Below, piece by piece: positions 12,545 through 23,543 of a DNA stretch of 64,000 nucleotides; position 1 is the first letter of the stretch, and every line of letters starts with the position of its first letter. This DNA comes from Perilla frutescens. Lineage: Eukaryota; Streptophyta; Magnoliopsida; Lamiales; Lamiaceae. The DNA lies in contig BRKX01000002.1 in the NCBI GenBank assembly GCA_026008535.1, positions 60,075,170-60,139,169 on the forward strand. Reading direction: 5' to 3'. The position numbers and the translations under genes were made by a program. The notes under the pieces are model-generated. The model searched no databases, had not been told where the DNA came from, and saw nothing but the letters and a program-made list of their open reading frames with translations.

Positions 12545-13784
12545 TGTTAATGTTGTGCTTGGTACTAAACAAAGTTACATCATCAAGGAGGATTATTAGT
12601 TCCATGTTGTGCACTATGATTATTTATCAAGTGCTCTACTTTGCACTTGTTACCGTGATTGTTTGTCATTAATTTGTATGTCATTAAATAATTACTAAGT
12701 ATTTTATTTTTCCAAGTACATGAGTACTATTCTGGACAACGTTCATCCAGATATACATGAACGTAATCTGAACTTCCGAAAGATAGCTCAAATAAGAAGT
12801 ATGGATTGAGCTGAAGATGAAAACGACTATGCACCGTGCCACAACTGAGATTGTTTAATATACTGAGTACTGTCAGCTAGCTTGAGTGATATCTAGAAGT
12901 TAGTTTGTGAATATACAAGACATTCCGCTGTGCTACCTGATGTGAAGGTTCAAGATCAATAAATGTTCATTACAACATTTGTGAACGTTTGCATGAACAT
13001 TCTTTGTCGAGATTGTTCTTTCAAGATTGTTGAAGTTGTTCAAAGTTTCCAACCAAGAAGATATTCAAGATCATTCTAGAAGATGCTTTATAAGAGCAAG
13101 TGATGAAGTCAAGGCAGAGTTCTAAAGATGGAAGAAGTTCTAACATGGAAAGTCCTAGGATTTAGTTTCAATAAGGAAAGTTTCCTTATCTGTTTCAGAT
13201 TACGATTAGGACTAATGTTTCCTTGTTAAGGCTATGTTGTTCGTCTATAAATAGCCTAGGATACAGACTTGTTAGAAACACACTGAAACACATACTAAAT
13301 GATTATCTGCACTGAAGTTATATCTGCACAAGAGCTCTAAATGTGTTTGAGAGCCACATAGGTTTCGATTGTCATTGTTAGGCTATAGATTAGTGTTCTA
13401 GTTTTCATGTATTGAAATAGTTTTCATACACTGTCAAAGGATTCTTGGGAGAGACTACCTATGGGAACTAGATAGGTTGAAATCTAAGTTGTGAAGGGAG
13501 CTCATAGTTCAATCCATCGAAAGACGGTATTTGAGTAGAAAGGGTTTTAAGTGACATGAGGTCAGCTGCATGTAAGATCCTAAGTAAATGATGCATCAGA
13601 GTAGTAGATTGTTTCTCATGGACTTGACAAGTCCCCCTGGCGTAGATCAGTTGATCGAATAGGGTTACCAATCTGTTGTGTCTTTACATTCTGCAATTTA
13701 CGTTAAGTTCATTATAACATTCCTGAACATTATTGTGAACATTATCCTACAACGTTCGTGAACATTATTGTAAATGTTTGCAGA
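12545..13784 (+). mobile_element. Copia-like 3' LTR
   Basis: A polypurine tract (AAAAGGAGAGAT, around 12533-12544) sits immediately before TGTTAATGTTGTG, the arrangement found at the start of a 3' LTR. The LTR contains a TATA-like CTATAAATAGCC (around 13247). It may end at 13719 (ATAACA, pairing with the TGTTA start) or near 13784. Palindromic GAAC..GTTC motifs recur at 12738-12764, 12976-13002 and 13705-13784. Size of about 1.2 kb fits SIRE/Maximus-type copia LTRs. Only a little non-coding internal sequence remains upstream. Confidence 0.6.
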
Positions 13785-13789
13785 CATAT

Positions 13790-14345
13790 ACTTCCACATG
13801 GGGTGTGCAATTTCACTCCCTCTGAAGCTGTTTCTCTACTCGGATGGCGTATTGCACCATATTCTCCAACTCTTCATGGTAATGCAATACCACCATTTCT
13901 TGAACTTCTATGTGTAAGCCTGTTAAAAATCTATCCATTGTTTTCTCTGAATACTTCTCCACATCAGCTCGTCTCATGGCTTCCATCATTTCATCGTAGT
14001 ACTCCTCTACTTTGTTTCTTCATTGCTTAAGGTTCTCTAGCTCCCTTTTCAACTCTCGATGGTAGGAATAAGACACATCTTATCTTCTTAACACCCTCTT
14101 TATTGCTTTCCATATCTCTATTAGCTCCCCAATATGTCGCCTAATAGATATAAATTGGTTCCACCAGGTGATTACTTCATCACAAAAACCAATAACTGCT
14201 ATCTTGACCTTCCGTTCGGGGTAGTTGTGACAGTCAAACATCAACTCCATCTTCCTTTCTCATTCTAGATACAAATCAGGATCGCTCGTTCCATGGAAAG
14301 AAGGAATATCCGACTCCCAATACTCTTCCTGACCAGCTCTACAGC
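13790..14345 (-). pseudogene. gag: Ty3-gypsy gag fragment (Retrotrans_gag), degenerate
   Basis: Translating the minus strand gives a broken Retrotrans_gag domain: FHGTSDPDLYLEWERKMEL, then FDCHNYPERKVKIAVIGF, a tryptophan pair (WWNQF) and a helical segment ending EKTMDRFLTGLH. This matches the gag core of plant Ty3 chromovirus-type elements. Stops and a frameshift near 14030-14090 interrupt it. It continues from the leader and 5' LTR to the right (14607-15178) and is cut on the left at the copia-like LTR near 13784. No protease or pol remains. Confidence 0.65.
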
Positions 14346-14606
14346 GATGTGTTTTTACCAAATTCTTCAAAATCTGTAAAATATGACATTTATTTTCACC
14401 TCTTTTTTTCTTTCTTTTTTTGGCTAATTTTTTTTCATTTTTTTCAATTCAGTTTTTTTGTCACTTTTTTTATCAGCTTCTCCTTTTTTTTGTTGATTTC
14501 ATTTGTTTTTTTTTTTTTGAATTTTTTATTGGTGAAAACTAAATACAGAAAATAAAAATAGATAGATTAGAACCTGATACAAAGTCATAACTTTGATACC
14601 ACTCCA
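14346..14606 (-). other. Leader and primer-binding site of the Ty3 element
   Basis: The minus strand reads TGGTATCAAAG at 14591-14601, close to the tRNA-iMet-type primer site TGGTATCAGAGC, just after the presumed LTR end. The T-rich stretch 14400-14520 (A-rich on the element strand) lies between the primer site and gag. Confidence 0.5.
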
Positions 14607-15178
14607 TGCAATCCTCACTGACAGATTGGTGATGATGAGAATCTACCCCATGAGTATCAGGTCACAATAGGATAAATGATGGAATTATTCAATCCCAACC
14701 TCACAACACAGATGATCCGTTGATATATTAAGTCCACGACCCAACTGTGATTGGAAACAAGAACCTTAGAACAAAGGTGAAGATGCCATAAATGCGGATG
14801 GATGATCCATTTGATAAGTCGAATTTGAATCTAACGAGGATTTCTCATTCAAGTGGGATAAATCTCAAAAGAGATATAAAATACAAGAATTTTATTGATA
14901 AATGATATATATTTTCATTCTCGTAGACCCCTTATATAGGGATGGTAGAGAATAAACTTCCTAAACAGAAAATTAGAACAAAAAGGAAGCAAATCTGAAA
15001 AAGAAACAAATATGCTAAGGAAATCAATCTAACAAGAAAATAAGGAAATCAATCTAACAAGGAAATAAATAAAATCTCTAAAATCTATAGCAAATAAATT
15101 CAAAAATTACTAAGTAAATAACTAAGTCTCCTAATTAAAATAGAACTCATAAATAATATAGAATAATAATTTCATCCA
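14607..15178 (-). mobile_element. 5' LTR of the minus-strand Ty3 element
   Basis: It is bounded by the primer-site-like sequence on the left and by the MULE remnant on the right. On the minus strand it begins TGGATGAAATT and ends GGATTGCA, and carries a TATA box (CCCTATATAAGG, around 14929-14940). Ends are inferred from TG..CA and context; no second LTR is available for comparison. Confidence 0.5.
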
Positions 15179-16278
15179 ACTAGGGCTTTCGGTGACAGCG
15201 AGTCCAACTCCTCCAATAGGCCCCTTGGACAGCTTTGGATCATATCAACGCCACTTAGGATCACATCACAAAAGTCATTTCCATGTTGTCTTGATAGACT
15301 TGCATACAAGGGGCTCCACTGACTTGTCCATAGATCAACCAACAACTTGTTTAATGCTAACCTCTTCATTGCAGCAATTCTTATGTCATTCAATTGTTGA
15401 CTTGAAACTCTCACAAATATCGTTGTCAATCATCGCAAATTTACACCTAGTGCTAAATAATGCCCTACAAAACACCGTGGTTGTAAGCCACAAAATCAAA
15501 TGCAACTTGTTTGTCAAGACTCCCTAATAGTTTCAAATTATCATCAAATTCTTCTTTATAGTTGCTCCAAACACACATCCAAAATCATTTCTTCAATTTT
15601 CACTATGCCATTTTTGCTCCAATTAGCATGCACATATCTAGCAGAATATTTATGTTCAACCCTAGACACGACATCAACAGTTCTTATACCAATCAACACT
15701 GAAACAATAGGCTTCAAACCTAGCATTGCAACAGTTCTTCTGTCATTACATCAATTCTTTTGTCATTCATCATTGAAATAATAAGCTTCAATCTAACATC
15801 CCTAATTTTTGAATTGAAACTTAAACTCTCACATGTGTTGTTGTCAACCATGGCAGATTTATACCTAGTGCTAAAGAATGCCCTACAAAAAAATTACAAG
15901 TTGTAAGCCACTAAATCAGATGCATCTTGTTTGCTAAAACTCTCTAACAATTTCAAATTATTATCGAATTCTTCTTTATAGTTTCTCCAAACACACATCC
16001 AAAATCATTTCTTCAATTCTTCACCATACTATTTTTTGTTCCAATTAGCATGCACATGGCTAGCATAATATCTTTATTCAACTCGAGTTAAGACATCAAT
16101 CACAGCATGCACTAAACCATGTATATCAATAAGTGAAATAAATCAGTACTATGTGAAACAAATCAGATTATTTTAATGAAAATCATTGAAAATTATACCT
16201 TCTGTATATCTAAAAATATAGTCAAATTGGCTCCAAATTCCTCTATTTCAAGGTCTTTTACAAGTAGCAGGAGAAACC
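15179..16278 (-). pseudogene. MULE (Mutator-like) transposase remnant, C-terminal part, internally duplicated
   Basis: Minus-strand frames give pieces typical of MULE transposases: FLLLLVKDLEIEEFGANL near 16210-16270, ARYVHANWSKNG (compare the family RH.YANW motif), FGATIKKEFDDNLKLLGSL, a FCRALFSTRCKFAMIDND block and ESFK.QQLNDIRIA near 15400. Stops and frameshifts are numerous. A unit of about 280 bp occurs twice, 420 bp apart (15395-15670 and 15810-16090). The upstream half continues at 17027-17165, beyond the inserted solo LTR. The domain calls rest on motif recognition by eye. Confidence 0.6.
15395..16090. repeat. Direct duplication inside the MULE remnant, offset 420 bp
   Basis: CACACATCCAAAATCATTTC occurs around 15572 and 15992, and flanking sequence matches imperfectly over about 280 bp. 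The copies differ by scattered substitutions, so the duplication is old. Confidence 0.75.
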
Positions 16279-17026
16279 TGTTGGAAAATAGGATTTAATA
16301 AAGTGAGTTTTGACTCATTTTATCCGATTTTTCGTGACCAGGATATTTAATTTTGGAGGAATTAAATATCGTACGATTGTTCTATGTTGTGAGTAGATAA
16401 TCGTAGTATTTTGTTTTGCTCAAATTCGATTTTCGGTGAGTGAGAAATAAATGGTTGAAGTTGGTCACACGATTGGGCATTTATGGTGTGTGGGATAATG
16501 TGTTTAAGACACATTAATTAATCCCACGTTGATTTCTTAATCAAGTTAAGAAGAGTATTTAAGTGTATTAACACTTAAGTGAAGTAATTAAGTGCACAAG
16601 GATGTGGGCCATGAGCCCACACGCGTGCGCCCGCCCGTGCCCGTGCTCGGCTCGTCTCGTCTCGACTCGTCCTCGTCCTCGGACTGGGATCTTAGATCTT
16701 GGCAATTGGACTTTGGGCGTACGTGGGCTTCCAGTTCTCGACGTTGTCTAGTTCGCCGGAACCTTGCCGGATTTGTGGTGCTACTGCCGGAAGGACGAAG
16801 CCGTTTCATCTTTGAAAGACAACCGCCAAACCGTGAGCACTAGCCGGGGCGTATTTGTCTTGTGGAGAGAGGTACCCTCGACTCGGCTTGCCGGAATCTG
16901 CACATCGGTTCCAGTCTCTAATTTACTTTGTTCATTTTCAGTTTATTGTAATTGTTATTCTTCTACTCCTTCTTTGCTTGTACTTCAGTTAAACAATTCC
17001 AGTCAAAGTGTAATACACATTCAACA
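16279..17026. mobile_element. Solo LTR, 748 bp, with 5-bp target duplication AAACC
   Basis: It starts TGTTGGAAAATAGG and ends CACATTCAACA, giving TGTTG/CAACA inverted termini. The flanking pentamer AAACC occurs at 16274-16278 and again at 17027-17031. Inside there is a GC-rich segment at 16620-16800 unlike the AT-rich ends. No internal region or second LTR is present, so it is a solo LTR left by LTR-LTR recombination. The termini are copia-like. It splits the MULE transposase remnant; both coding halves flank it on the minus strand. Confidence 0.88.
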
Positions 17027-17165
17027 AAACCAAGTTCAAATTTTTTTTTGTTCTCTTTATCAATGACTACCCAAGCAATTGGAAACAATTGACCTGCTTT
17101 ATCTTGCCCAATAGTAACCAATACCTGACCCTTAACAAGCCTTTTTAGTCAATTACAAGAGAAAT
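17027..17165 (-). pseudogene. MULE transposase remnant, upstream half
   Basis: The minus strand encodes VKGQVLVTIGQDKAGQLFPIAW followed by VVIDKENKKKFEL, the GQLL.AVG.DANNQ.FPIA(W/F) block that precedes the catalytic WFL..L segment in MULE transposases. The next expected block (FLLLLVKDLE) occurs across the solo LTR at 16210-16270, so the two halves were once contiguous. Confidence 0.65.
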
Positions 17166-19240
17166 AATTATTCACAGAGATTGTTTGAATATTAAGCCAT
17201 TAATTATAAAAAAAAAAAAAAAGATTAGTTTTTTTAGGTGAAAAGCATCGTAAATGCTTAAAACTTAAAAGCTTTGGCACACTGATATGGCCAAAAATAC
17301 ACCATAAAACTTCGTCAAACCATAAACAAATTTTTAAGTTTAATATGTTTCCATTGCTATGCCTATATAAATACGTACAAATGAGTTTACAACCAATAAA
17401 TGAGTCAGATTGCTCACCTTTTATTGGAACTTTGTTGGAATTTCGGAGAGAATCAAGGTGGCTCAAGGCTTGTCACGTCAAAGATGAAAGTTTCATTTCA
17501 TTCGAGAGCCATTTTCTTAGGGAGAACAATGCTATTTTATCGCAATTTGGGAGAATGAAAGTTTAAGGAAAAAATATTCACGGGATTTCACGTGAGTTAG
17601 ACATAATTTCTAAACATTAGTTTGAGGGATATAAATGGTCTCCCTTGAAACAATTTTAAGAGTTTGATAGTCTATTTGGACCAAAAATTAAAAGGGGTAC
17701 CATTTGAATCCCAACATGTAGTTTAGGATCCTAGTTTACATGGAGAATTGTAAAATATTAAATAATGGTAATTAACGAAGATAATATAAAAATTAGTGGG
17801 TGCGATATAATAATAATTAGTAGGCTTGACTTTAGAAAATAGAAATGTGCATAAGATCGCTAAAATTGGTGTTTTTTTAACACTATTTTGTTATAATACA
17901 TGGTATGGTGGGATAGTGGATTACTTAGAAGACACAGGATTATAGCCTTATACAATGCCATTTTGGAGTTTTAACTCCTGAAATTTAGTGGGAGCTGTAA
18001 GACCAAAATAATTTACCAAAAAAATGTTTTATTTTATTTAATTCTAATGATTGACCGCACTGTCGAGATATACAAAATTAAAGTTCATCGGCTCTCTTCT
18101 ACTAACTAATAGTAGTATTGAGTAAGGGTTGAACCCACATAGAATGGATAAATTTTAAGTGCTTTAAGAACTAAAATAAAATATAAGTAACTAGGGGTTG
18201 ATTTGATCGAACTAAAAATTAAATATTCTTACGATGAGAATAAAATGCAGAAAATAAATATACAAATTTAATGAGGATGCCTAATAAAGAAAAAACTCTA
18301 GTTCTAAGTTCAGTTATCATCCTTCCCTAATGATTTCGTGGTTTGATCGAACTAAAAATTAAATATTCTTACGACGAGAATAAAATCCAGAAAATAAATA
18401 TACAAATGTAATGAGGATTCCTAATAAAGAAAAAAACTCTAGTTCTAAGTTCAGCTATCACCCCTCTGTTAACCGAATTGTCTCATAATATTAGTTAATT
18501 AAAACAAGCTCTTTAATTAACCCTATTCAATTAGATAGCCTAAAACAAACTCTCTATATTTAATCTATCGAACGCATTAACAAATTAAGGTAATGAACAA
18601 ACAAGAAATCGATTACATAAACTTGATTCGATTATTCTAGATTTGTATCATCCTAAGTTGCTATTTGTGGATGTAAACTCACAATAATTAAGGATTATGA
18701 ATTATATCATAGCAATAGATGTATAAATACTCAATTTAGGTGATCAATCTAAATCAAACATTCAAACAAAATAGACAAAGTAAAATATATAACACAAATA
18801 ATCCAAGGACTAAAATTAAGTACCCATTACTATATTAATCTCAAAATGATCAAAGTTTGTGATCAAACATCCCTTTGAACTAGATACAAAAGCTTTAGTC
18901 ATACATATTTATATCAAAATCTACCCAAGATACAACAAACTAAATATATACAAACTATTTACAAAGATAAATAAGAAGTAATAATAGACGACTTTCACTA
19001 TCAATTTCGCAGCTCTGCTCCAAAAGTTGCGCCTCCTATGCTATCTTTATTTCTTTCTGCCTTGATGTCCTGCTCTCAGAGAGAAAGAGAGCGTGCGTCG
19101 CAGTTTCTTAAAAAGGGAAAATTGATTCTATCTCCTTGGGGGGAAAGAGATTAGGTCAATTCATGACTCCACATTTTAGTAATCACGTGCCCAACCATGA
19201 GCCACAAAATTTTCCAAGTCATTTTAATTGCTAATCCCAA
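17166..19240. other. AT-rich repeat-like region with a 140-bp tandem duplication
   Basis: No coding sequence is recognised. The duplication at 18202-18480 is the only clear structure. A GC-richer CT/GA stretch near 19010-19110 resembles a leader, but nothing is joined to it. Confidence 0.4.
18202..18480. repeat. Tandem duplication, unit 140 bp
   Basis: TTTGATCGAACTAAAAATTA begins both copies, at 18202 and 18342. The copies are about 93-95% alike by eye, differing by a few substitutions and an A-tract length change. A recent local duplication. Confidence 0.85.
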
Positions 19241-19257
19241 ACGTTAGATGTCCATTT

Positions 19258-19460
19258 TTTTTATTTTTTTTTTATTAAAGGTAATCCGCAGCCACTACCG
19301 AGGTGGAGGTAAACCACACTTGCAAATTACACAGGGGAGGTAAACCACACCTGGCAAGCCAGGTGTGACAGACTCTCACCTAGTGGTATTGATGGGATTT
19401 GAACTTGAGACTTTTGGTCTCAAGATATCACCACTCCACCACTAGGCCATCCCCAAAGGG
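19258..19460 (-). mobile_element. tRNA-derived SINE, copy 1
   Basis: Read on the minus strand the head is GGGGATGGCCTAGTGGTGGAG, a tRNA-like A box, followed by AAGTTCAAATCCC, a B-box-like motif about 40 bp on: an internal pol III promoter. The body carries CTGGCTTGCCAGGTGTGG and ends GGTAGTGGCTGCGGATTACC before an A-rich tail. Target duplications ACGTTAGATGTCCATTT flank it at 19241-19257 and 19461-19477. A second copy of the same family lies at 58457-58671. Confidence 0.9.
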
Positions 19461-19479
19461 ACGTTAGATGTCCATTTTC

Positions 19480-21288
19480 TAAAAACAATTGATGGTCCTT
19501 ATCTAATTTAGAAGTCCAATTCACTTAGTAACATGATCCAAATTATGTTGTAATCTCGAGACCCGTTATCATAATTTTATTCCACAAATACTTCAAGGTT
19601 ACTGAAATAGACAATACAAGTATAATTAGAGTATTATAGAACTCAACATAAAATAAATAGAAAAATAAAGATTAATCATGAATAGAATATATTAAAAATA
19701 TATTTTATTACAATTTAATTTAAGCATATTTACCTACTTATCAACTATTCAAAATTTTCTCTACTTTACAGTTTACACGTGATTACGCATTTTATAATAA
19801 CTGATTATAATAAGAATATTATGGAAAAGAGAAAAAAAATATTTACAACTCATAAAAATAATAATAGTGAAATTGTCACATATAAAATTACAAAATGTTA
19901 AATAAATATAATTTATTTTCATTTTTAATTTATTCCTCATCCTCACAAAAGTAAGAGACGATTATCAATTTTTCCTCCTATAGGCTTAAAAAAAATTAAC
20001 AAAAGAGAAACCGACCTGATCAATCAAACCATGAACTATTGATAAAATCATCCATTCACATGAATCACATGTCATGTTCCATATATACATATATAACTTG
20101 TAAGTGTTCATTTTTGTGAATTTCATATAACAAGTATTAGTAATCCGAAAATAATAAGATATATTTTAGGTATTTCATTTTACTCAAATATTAAAATGAA
20201 ATTTTTTATAATTTATTTGTTATGTTTCAAACACGTGATAAAGAATATGATATAATTCATTTTTCTTATAATCACATCTATAAAAATCATATTCTCAAAT
20301 AACATTACTTTCCTACCAATCAAACGGAGCTTAGGATTTCTTCTCATTACCAAAAAAATATATATATAGTAATGCTCACGTACACATTTCTTTCTTCCTT
20401 TTCTACTATTCTTTTTTTTTTTTTTTTTCTCTGGGTGGGGGCACACATTTATTAATATCAAAGATTTTGAATATCGCACCGTAGCCCCTCACACAACGCA
20501 CCGCTTCCTTTCTCTCATTGTCGTTTATGACCTCACGTTCAAGTCAACTTAAATTACGTAAAAAAGGGGGGGAAAACAGAAGATGACGATAAGTAAACAT
20601 CATTATTATGTATGCAAAATCATTCAAATCAAATTTCTTTCTTTGGGATAAGTTTGAAAGCTGAACATTTATTTATCCAATAAAATTACATGCATTTTAT
20701 AAATCAATAGTTAACTTAGATAACGGATTTCTCAAAAAAAAGAAAAAGAAAAATTCATGACATTGATCCTTAAATGAAATTTTATTGAGGAAGTTATCAA
20801 GATGAAGCATTTATTCAAAAGAATTAAGTCCCATTTTATAAATTGATAATTGTATGTATAGGTACTTTTTTTGTCAGATTTATTGGGTAAAATAAAATTT
20901 TGCGCTCAAGAATTATCAGTAGCTTTATTAACAAGAGAGTATTTTCGATGATTTCATTAACTTCGTGAATTGGGTATCTGAATTTCATTGTTTCCACAAT
21001 TGATGATTTTTTTTGTGCCCTAATAAATATATAAGTGATGGAGACCCATCTTAAAAGAGAAATCTCAAATTCAAGACCTCTTCTTCCAACTCAAAAAAAA
21101 AAAACACAAATTATATTTTTTATAAATTGTTGTAGTTGATATTTGTGGATTTAGGCTTGAAAATTAGATTTTTTAAAAAAGTTGAGAGTATAAAGTATTC
21201 AAACTCATGACCTTTGAAAGCATGAATTTAGTATAAAAAAAAAAATTACAACATGCTTATCAAGAAGAATTAACAGCAAAATTGCACA
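19480..21288. other. AT-rich intergenic region
   Basis: Poly-A/poly-T runs (for example around 20411-20428) and short AT repeats. No gene or element boundary recognised. Confidence 0.5.
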
Positions 21289-21812
21289 TTGGGTCCACAT
21301 TTTGCAATTTAATCTAGGGTGAAATTCAAAAATAGCCAATCTTAGAATACCAACTTCTTTTCTAACCAAGAATTCTAAAATCTTCTTTTCTAACCAAACA
21401 TAAGGCTAAATGACTAGTATGCCCTTAAATGATTTTCTTTTCTATTTATCTTAATATGCCACTTTCATAATCAAACGGAATTAATCCATTACGACCATAT
21501 CAGGCCCATCATGCTTTCGTAAATCAAATACATAATACTATAAACCGGATTCATACCTTTTTGACCGGAATGCTGCCGGGTATTTTCGCCGGGATTTTAC
21601 GGCCTTGCCAACCACACGATCGCAACCTATGGTTTCCAGCGACGAACTCCTTCAGCAACACACAGCGCAACCCACGTTCGTTTCCTACACGGGGTGTAGA
21701 GTAATTTTCTGGTATATAGTATATAGTATATATGATGAACACAAGGGATGAGCAAAAGCCTGGATTTTATTTAGGAATAATAAAACATTTATTATAATAA
21801 GTAAATCTCCTT
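21289..21812. repeat. Left inverted-repeat arm of the pararetrovirus block
   Basis: The outer part (21289-21450) matches the reverse complement of 29090-29246: shared blocks include TCCAC.TTTTGCAA, ATAGCCAAT and TTCTTTTCTAACCAA, then a variant of GAC.A.TATG.CCTTA. The inner part (21760-21812) matches the reverse complement of 28880-28937, including 20 identical bases at 21764-21783. About 270 bp of unrelated, GC-richer sequence (21480-21750) lies between them. Confidence 0.75.
21480..21755 (-). other. GC-richer insert in the left arm, origin unknown
   Basis: It interrupts the similarity between the two arms. On the minus strand a 63-codon frame (21551-21742) ends at AAAAAGGTATGAAT, which looks like a 5' splice site, so it may be a captured exon or another repeat. 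The product is not recognised. Confidence 0.35.
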
Positions 21813-21954
21813 TTGGGAGAAGAAACTCGTTTAGCTACTCATAGTAGCTGGGCTCGCAACTCTCATACAACACTTAAACTATTATCACTATTACAATTTT
21901 TTGAAAGAAAGCTAAGAGAAAATGATCGATGATCTCTACTTCCTTCAGTTTCTC

Positions 21955-21963
21955 GTTTTATAG
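21955..21963 (-). promoter_or_regulatory. TATA box of the pararetroviral pregenomic promoter (putative)
   Basis: The minus strand reads CTATAAAAC about 490 nt after the last viral frame and upstream of the leader arm. The expected cap site is near 21925. An AATAAA on the same strand (within 21764-21783) lies about 150 nt downstream of it, the spacing typical of pararetroviral terminal redundancy. Confidence 0.55.
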
Positions 21964-22450
21964 AAGGGGAATCCTTCTATTTCACCAACTCCATTATTTA
22001 GCTCCACAATTCACGTGAGTGGCCCTTTCTGCCGACACTTTCTTTTGAATTAGTGGTCGGGCCCGGTTCCTTTATCCTTCAGTGAAAGTGGTTGTGGGTG
22101 GAGGAACCTACAAATAATGGCACCATGTGCCTCTTGTGTTGGACCACTTAGTTTTTGTCGTTTGGTACTAGTGGCCTCTTCTTTTGGGTCACATGATCTG
22201 TAATCACATGTCTCCACCTTCCCTTGTCGGGAAACTACTTTTTTGGTGGGGCTCTTGGCATCCTTGCTTTCGGCATTGGATGTTTATCCTCCCCAGCTCG
22301 CTTTCGTTCCATCCTTGGACGGAACCCTTTTCCGAACTCTGGCTCCTTTTGGTTCTGGCAATCCGAGCATACCCGATTGTCCCATTGCCCAAAATGAGCC
22401 ATGTTGCAGTACTTGCGATGGGTTTCTTTGCCCATAGCAAGCTTGTTCTC

Positions 22451-23543
22451 TCATATCAAGGACCTTTTCTTCTCGAACAGATCCTCAGTAAATCTCGTTG
22501 TTCTCCCTGTCATGGTATTTAACAGAAATGACCCATTCACAGAATTGTGGAAAAACTTGAATGGGAACTTGACTTTGTCCATCTCAGTGAGACAGACCCA
22601 TAATCCCCATGCTCGCCTAGTCGATATCTGATCTTCTGTAATGGAGGCGATTAGTGGGATTTCTTCAGATGAGGTTCTGATATCACCCCATTTTCTGGAA
22701 TCTGGCCTTTGAAGCCTTATGTAGTGAAATGCCTCATGATTCCCTTTCCCTGCTGGTTCTGGAGCAGCACTGATGAAGTATAGCTCAAGAACATCTCCTC
22801 GGCTAAGCAAATCATTGTTAGCCCAGGACTCTTGCACGGCTTCCTGTATCCACTTTGGTAGACACTTGATTTCTGGGAAGCCTGGAGACATGGTCTGAAT
22901 TGAAGCTAATGCCCCCAAAATCATACCATTGCTTGACTTCGTGTGGATTGGTTCCTGGTAACATCCACACCCTTGGGTACTTTCCAGAGATATCAACCTT
23001 TGTTTTAGACGGATTGATTCCCTGTCTAGTATAGAGCTTCTCCCAGTTAGCTTGATAAACCTGCCAAGACGAAGCTTCAGATTTGTTAGTATTAATCTTA
23101 GAGGTACCCGTCATGGGTCTAAGATTAATCTCTCTCTCTTTAACCCCAGAGGTGCTGAGTTGACTTGATGGTTCAGAGTGTGATCCCTGACCCTCAATTT
23201 TCTCTTGGGCCTGTGTTTCTTTAGAAATCACCGGCTTAGAGCTCGTGTTAGGGGTATTTGAATCCCCTACTTCCGTTTTATAGGTCGGTACTGCTAACTC
23301 TCCTTTCATCAATGGCAAGTTGATGGCCCGGAGGAGGGGTTCATGCATAGCTGACCAGAGTTGCCCCTGAGTCTTTACACATGCTCGTATTCTCTCGTTG
23401 ACCTTGTTCTGGTCTGCTTGTTGCATTCTTCCTGCTTGTTCAGCATGAAGAACCAGCTCGTTCCATTCACGCTGAAGCAACTCCATGTTTTCAGTGAAGT
23501 GCCTCTGCGCAATCATGATGGCATCGACCTCAATCGCTTCCAT
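22451..23543 (-). pseudogene. Pararetroviral post-pol frame, transactivator/inclusion-body position, frameshifted
   Basis: It starts at ATG 23543, overlapping the end of pol by 14 nt. The first frame (241 codons to 22818) has a helical N-terminus, a polar S/T-rich middle and an aromatic segment near its end; the downstream part continues in another frame (22996-22451) after a shift near 22870-22910. Position after RNase H fits the transactivator/viroplasmin gene of cavemo- and solendoviruses. I do not recognise a decisive domain, so the function is inferred from position only. Confidence 0.55.

Noticed and set aside
22184..22631. Plus-strand frames opposite the viral post-pol gene
   Set aside because: They are shadows of the minus-strand viral frame; composition and position offer no independent support.
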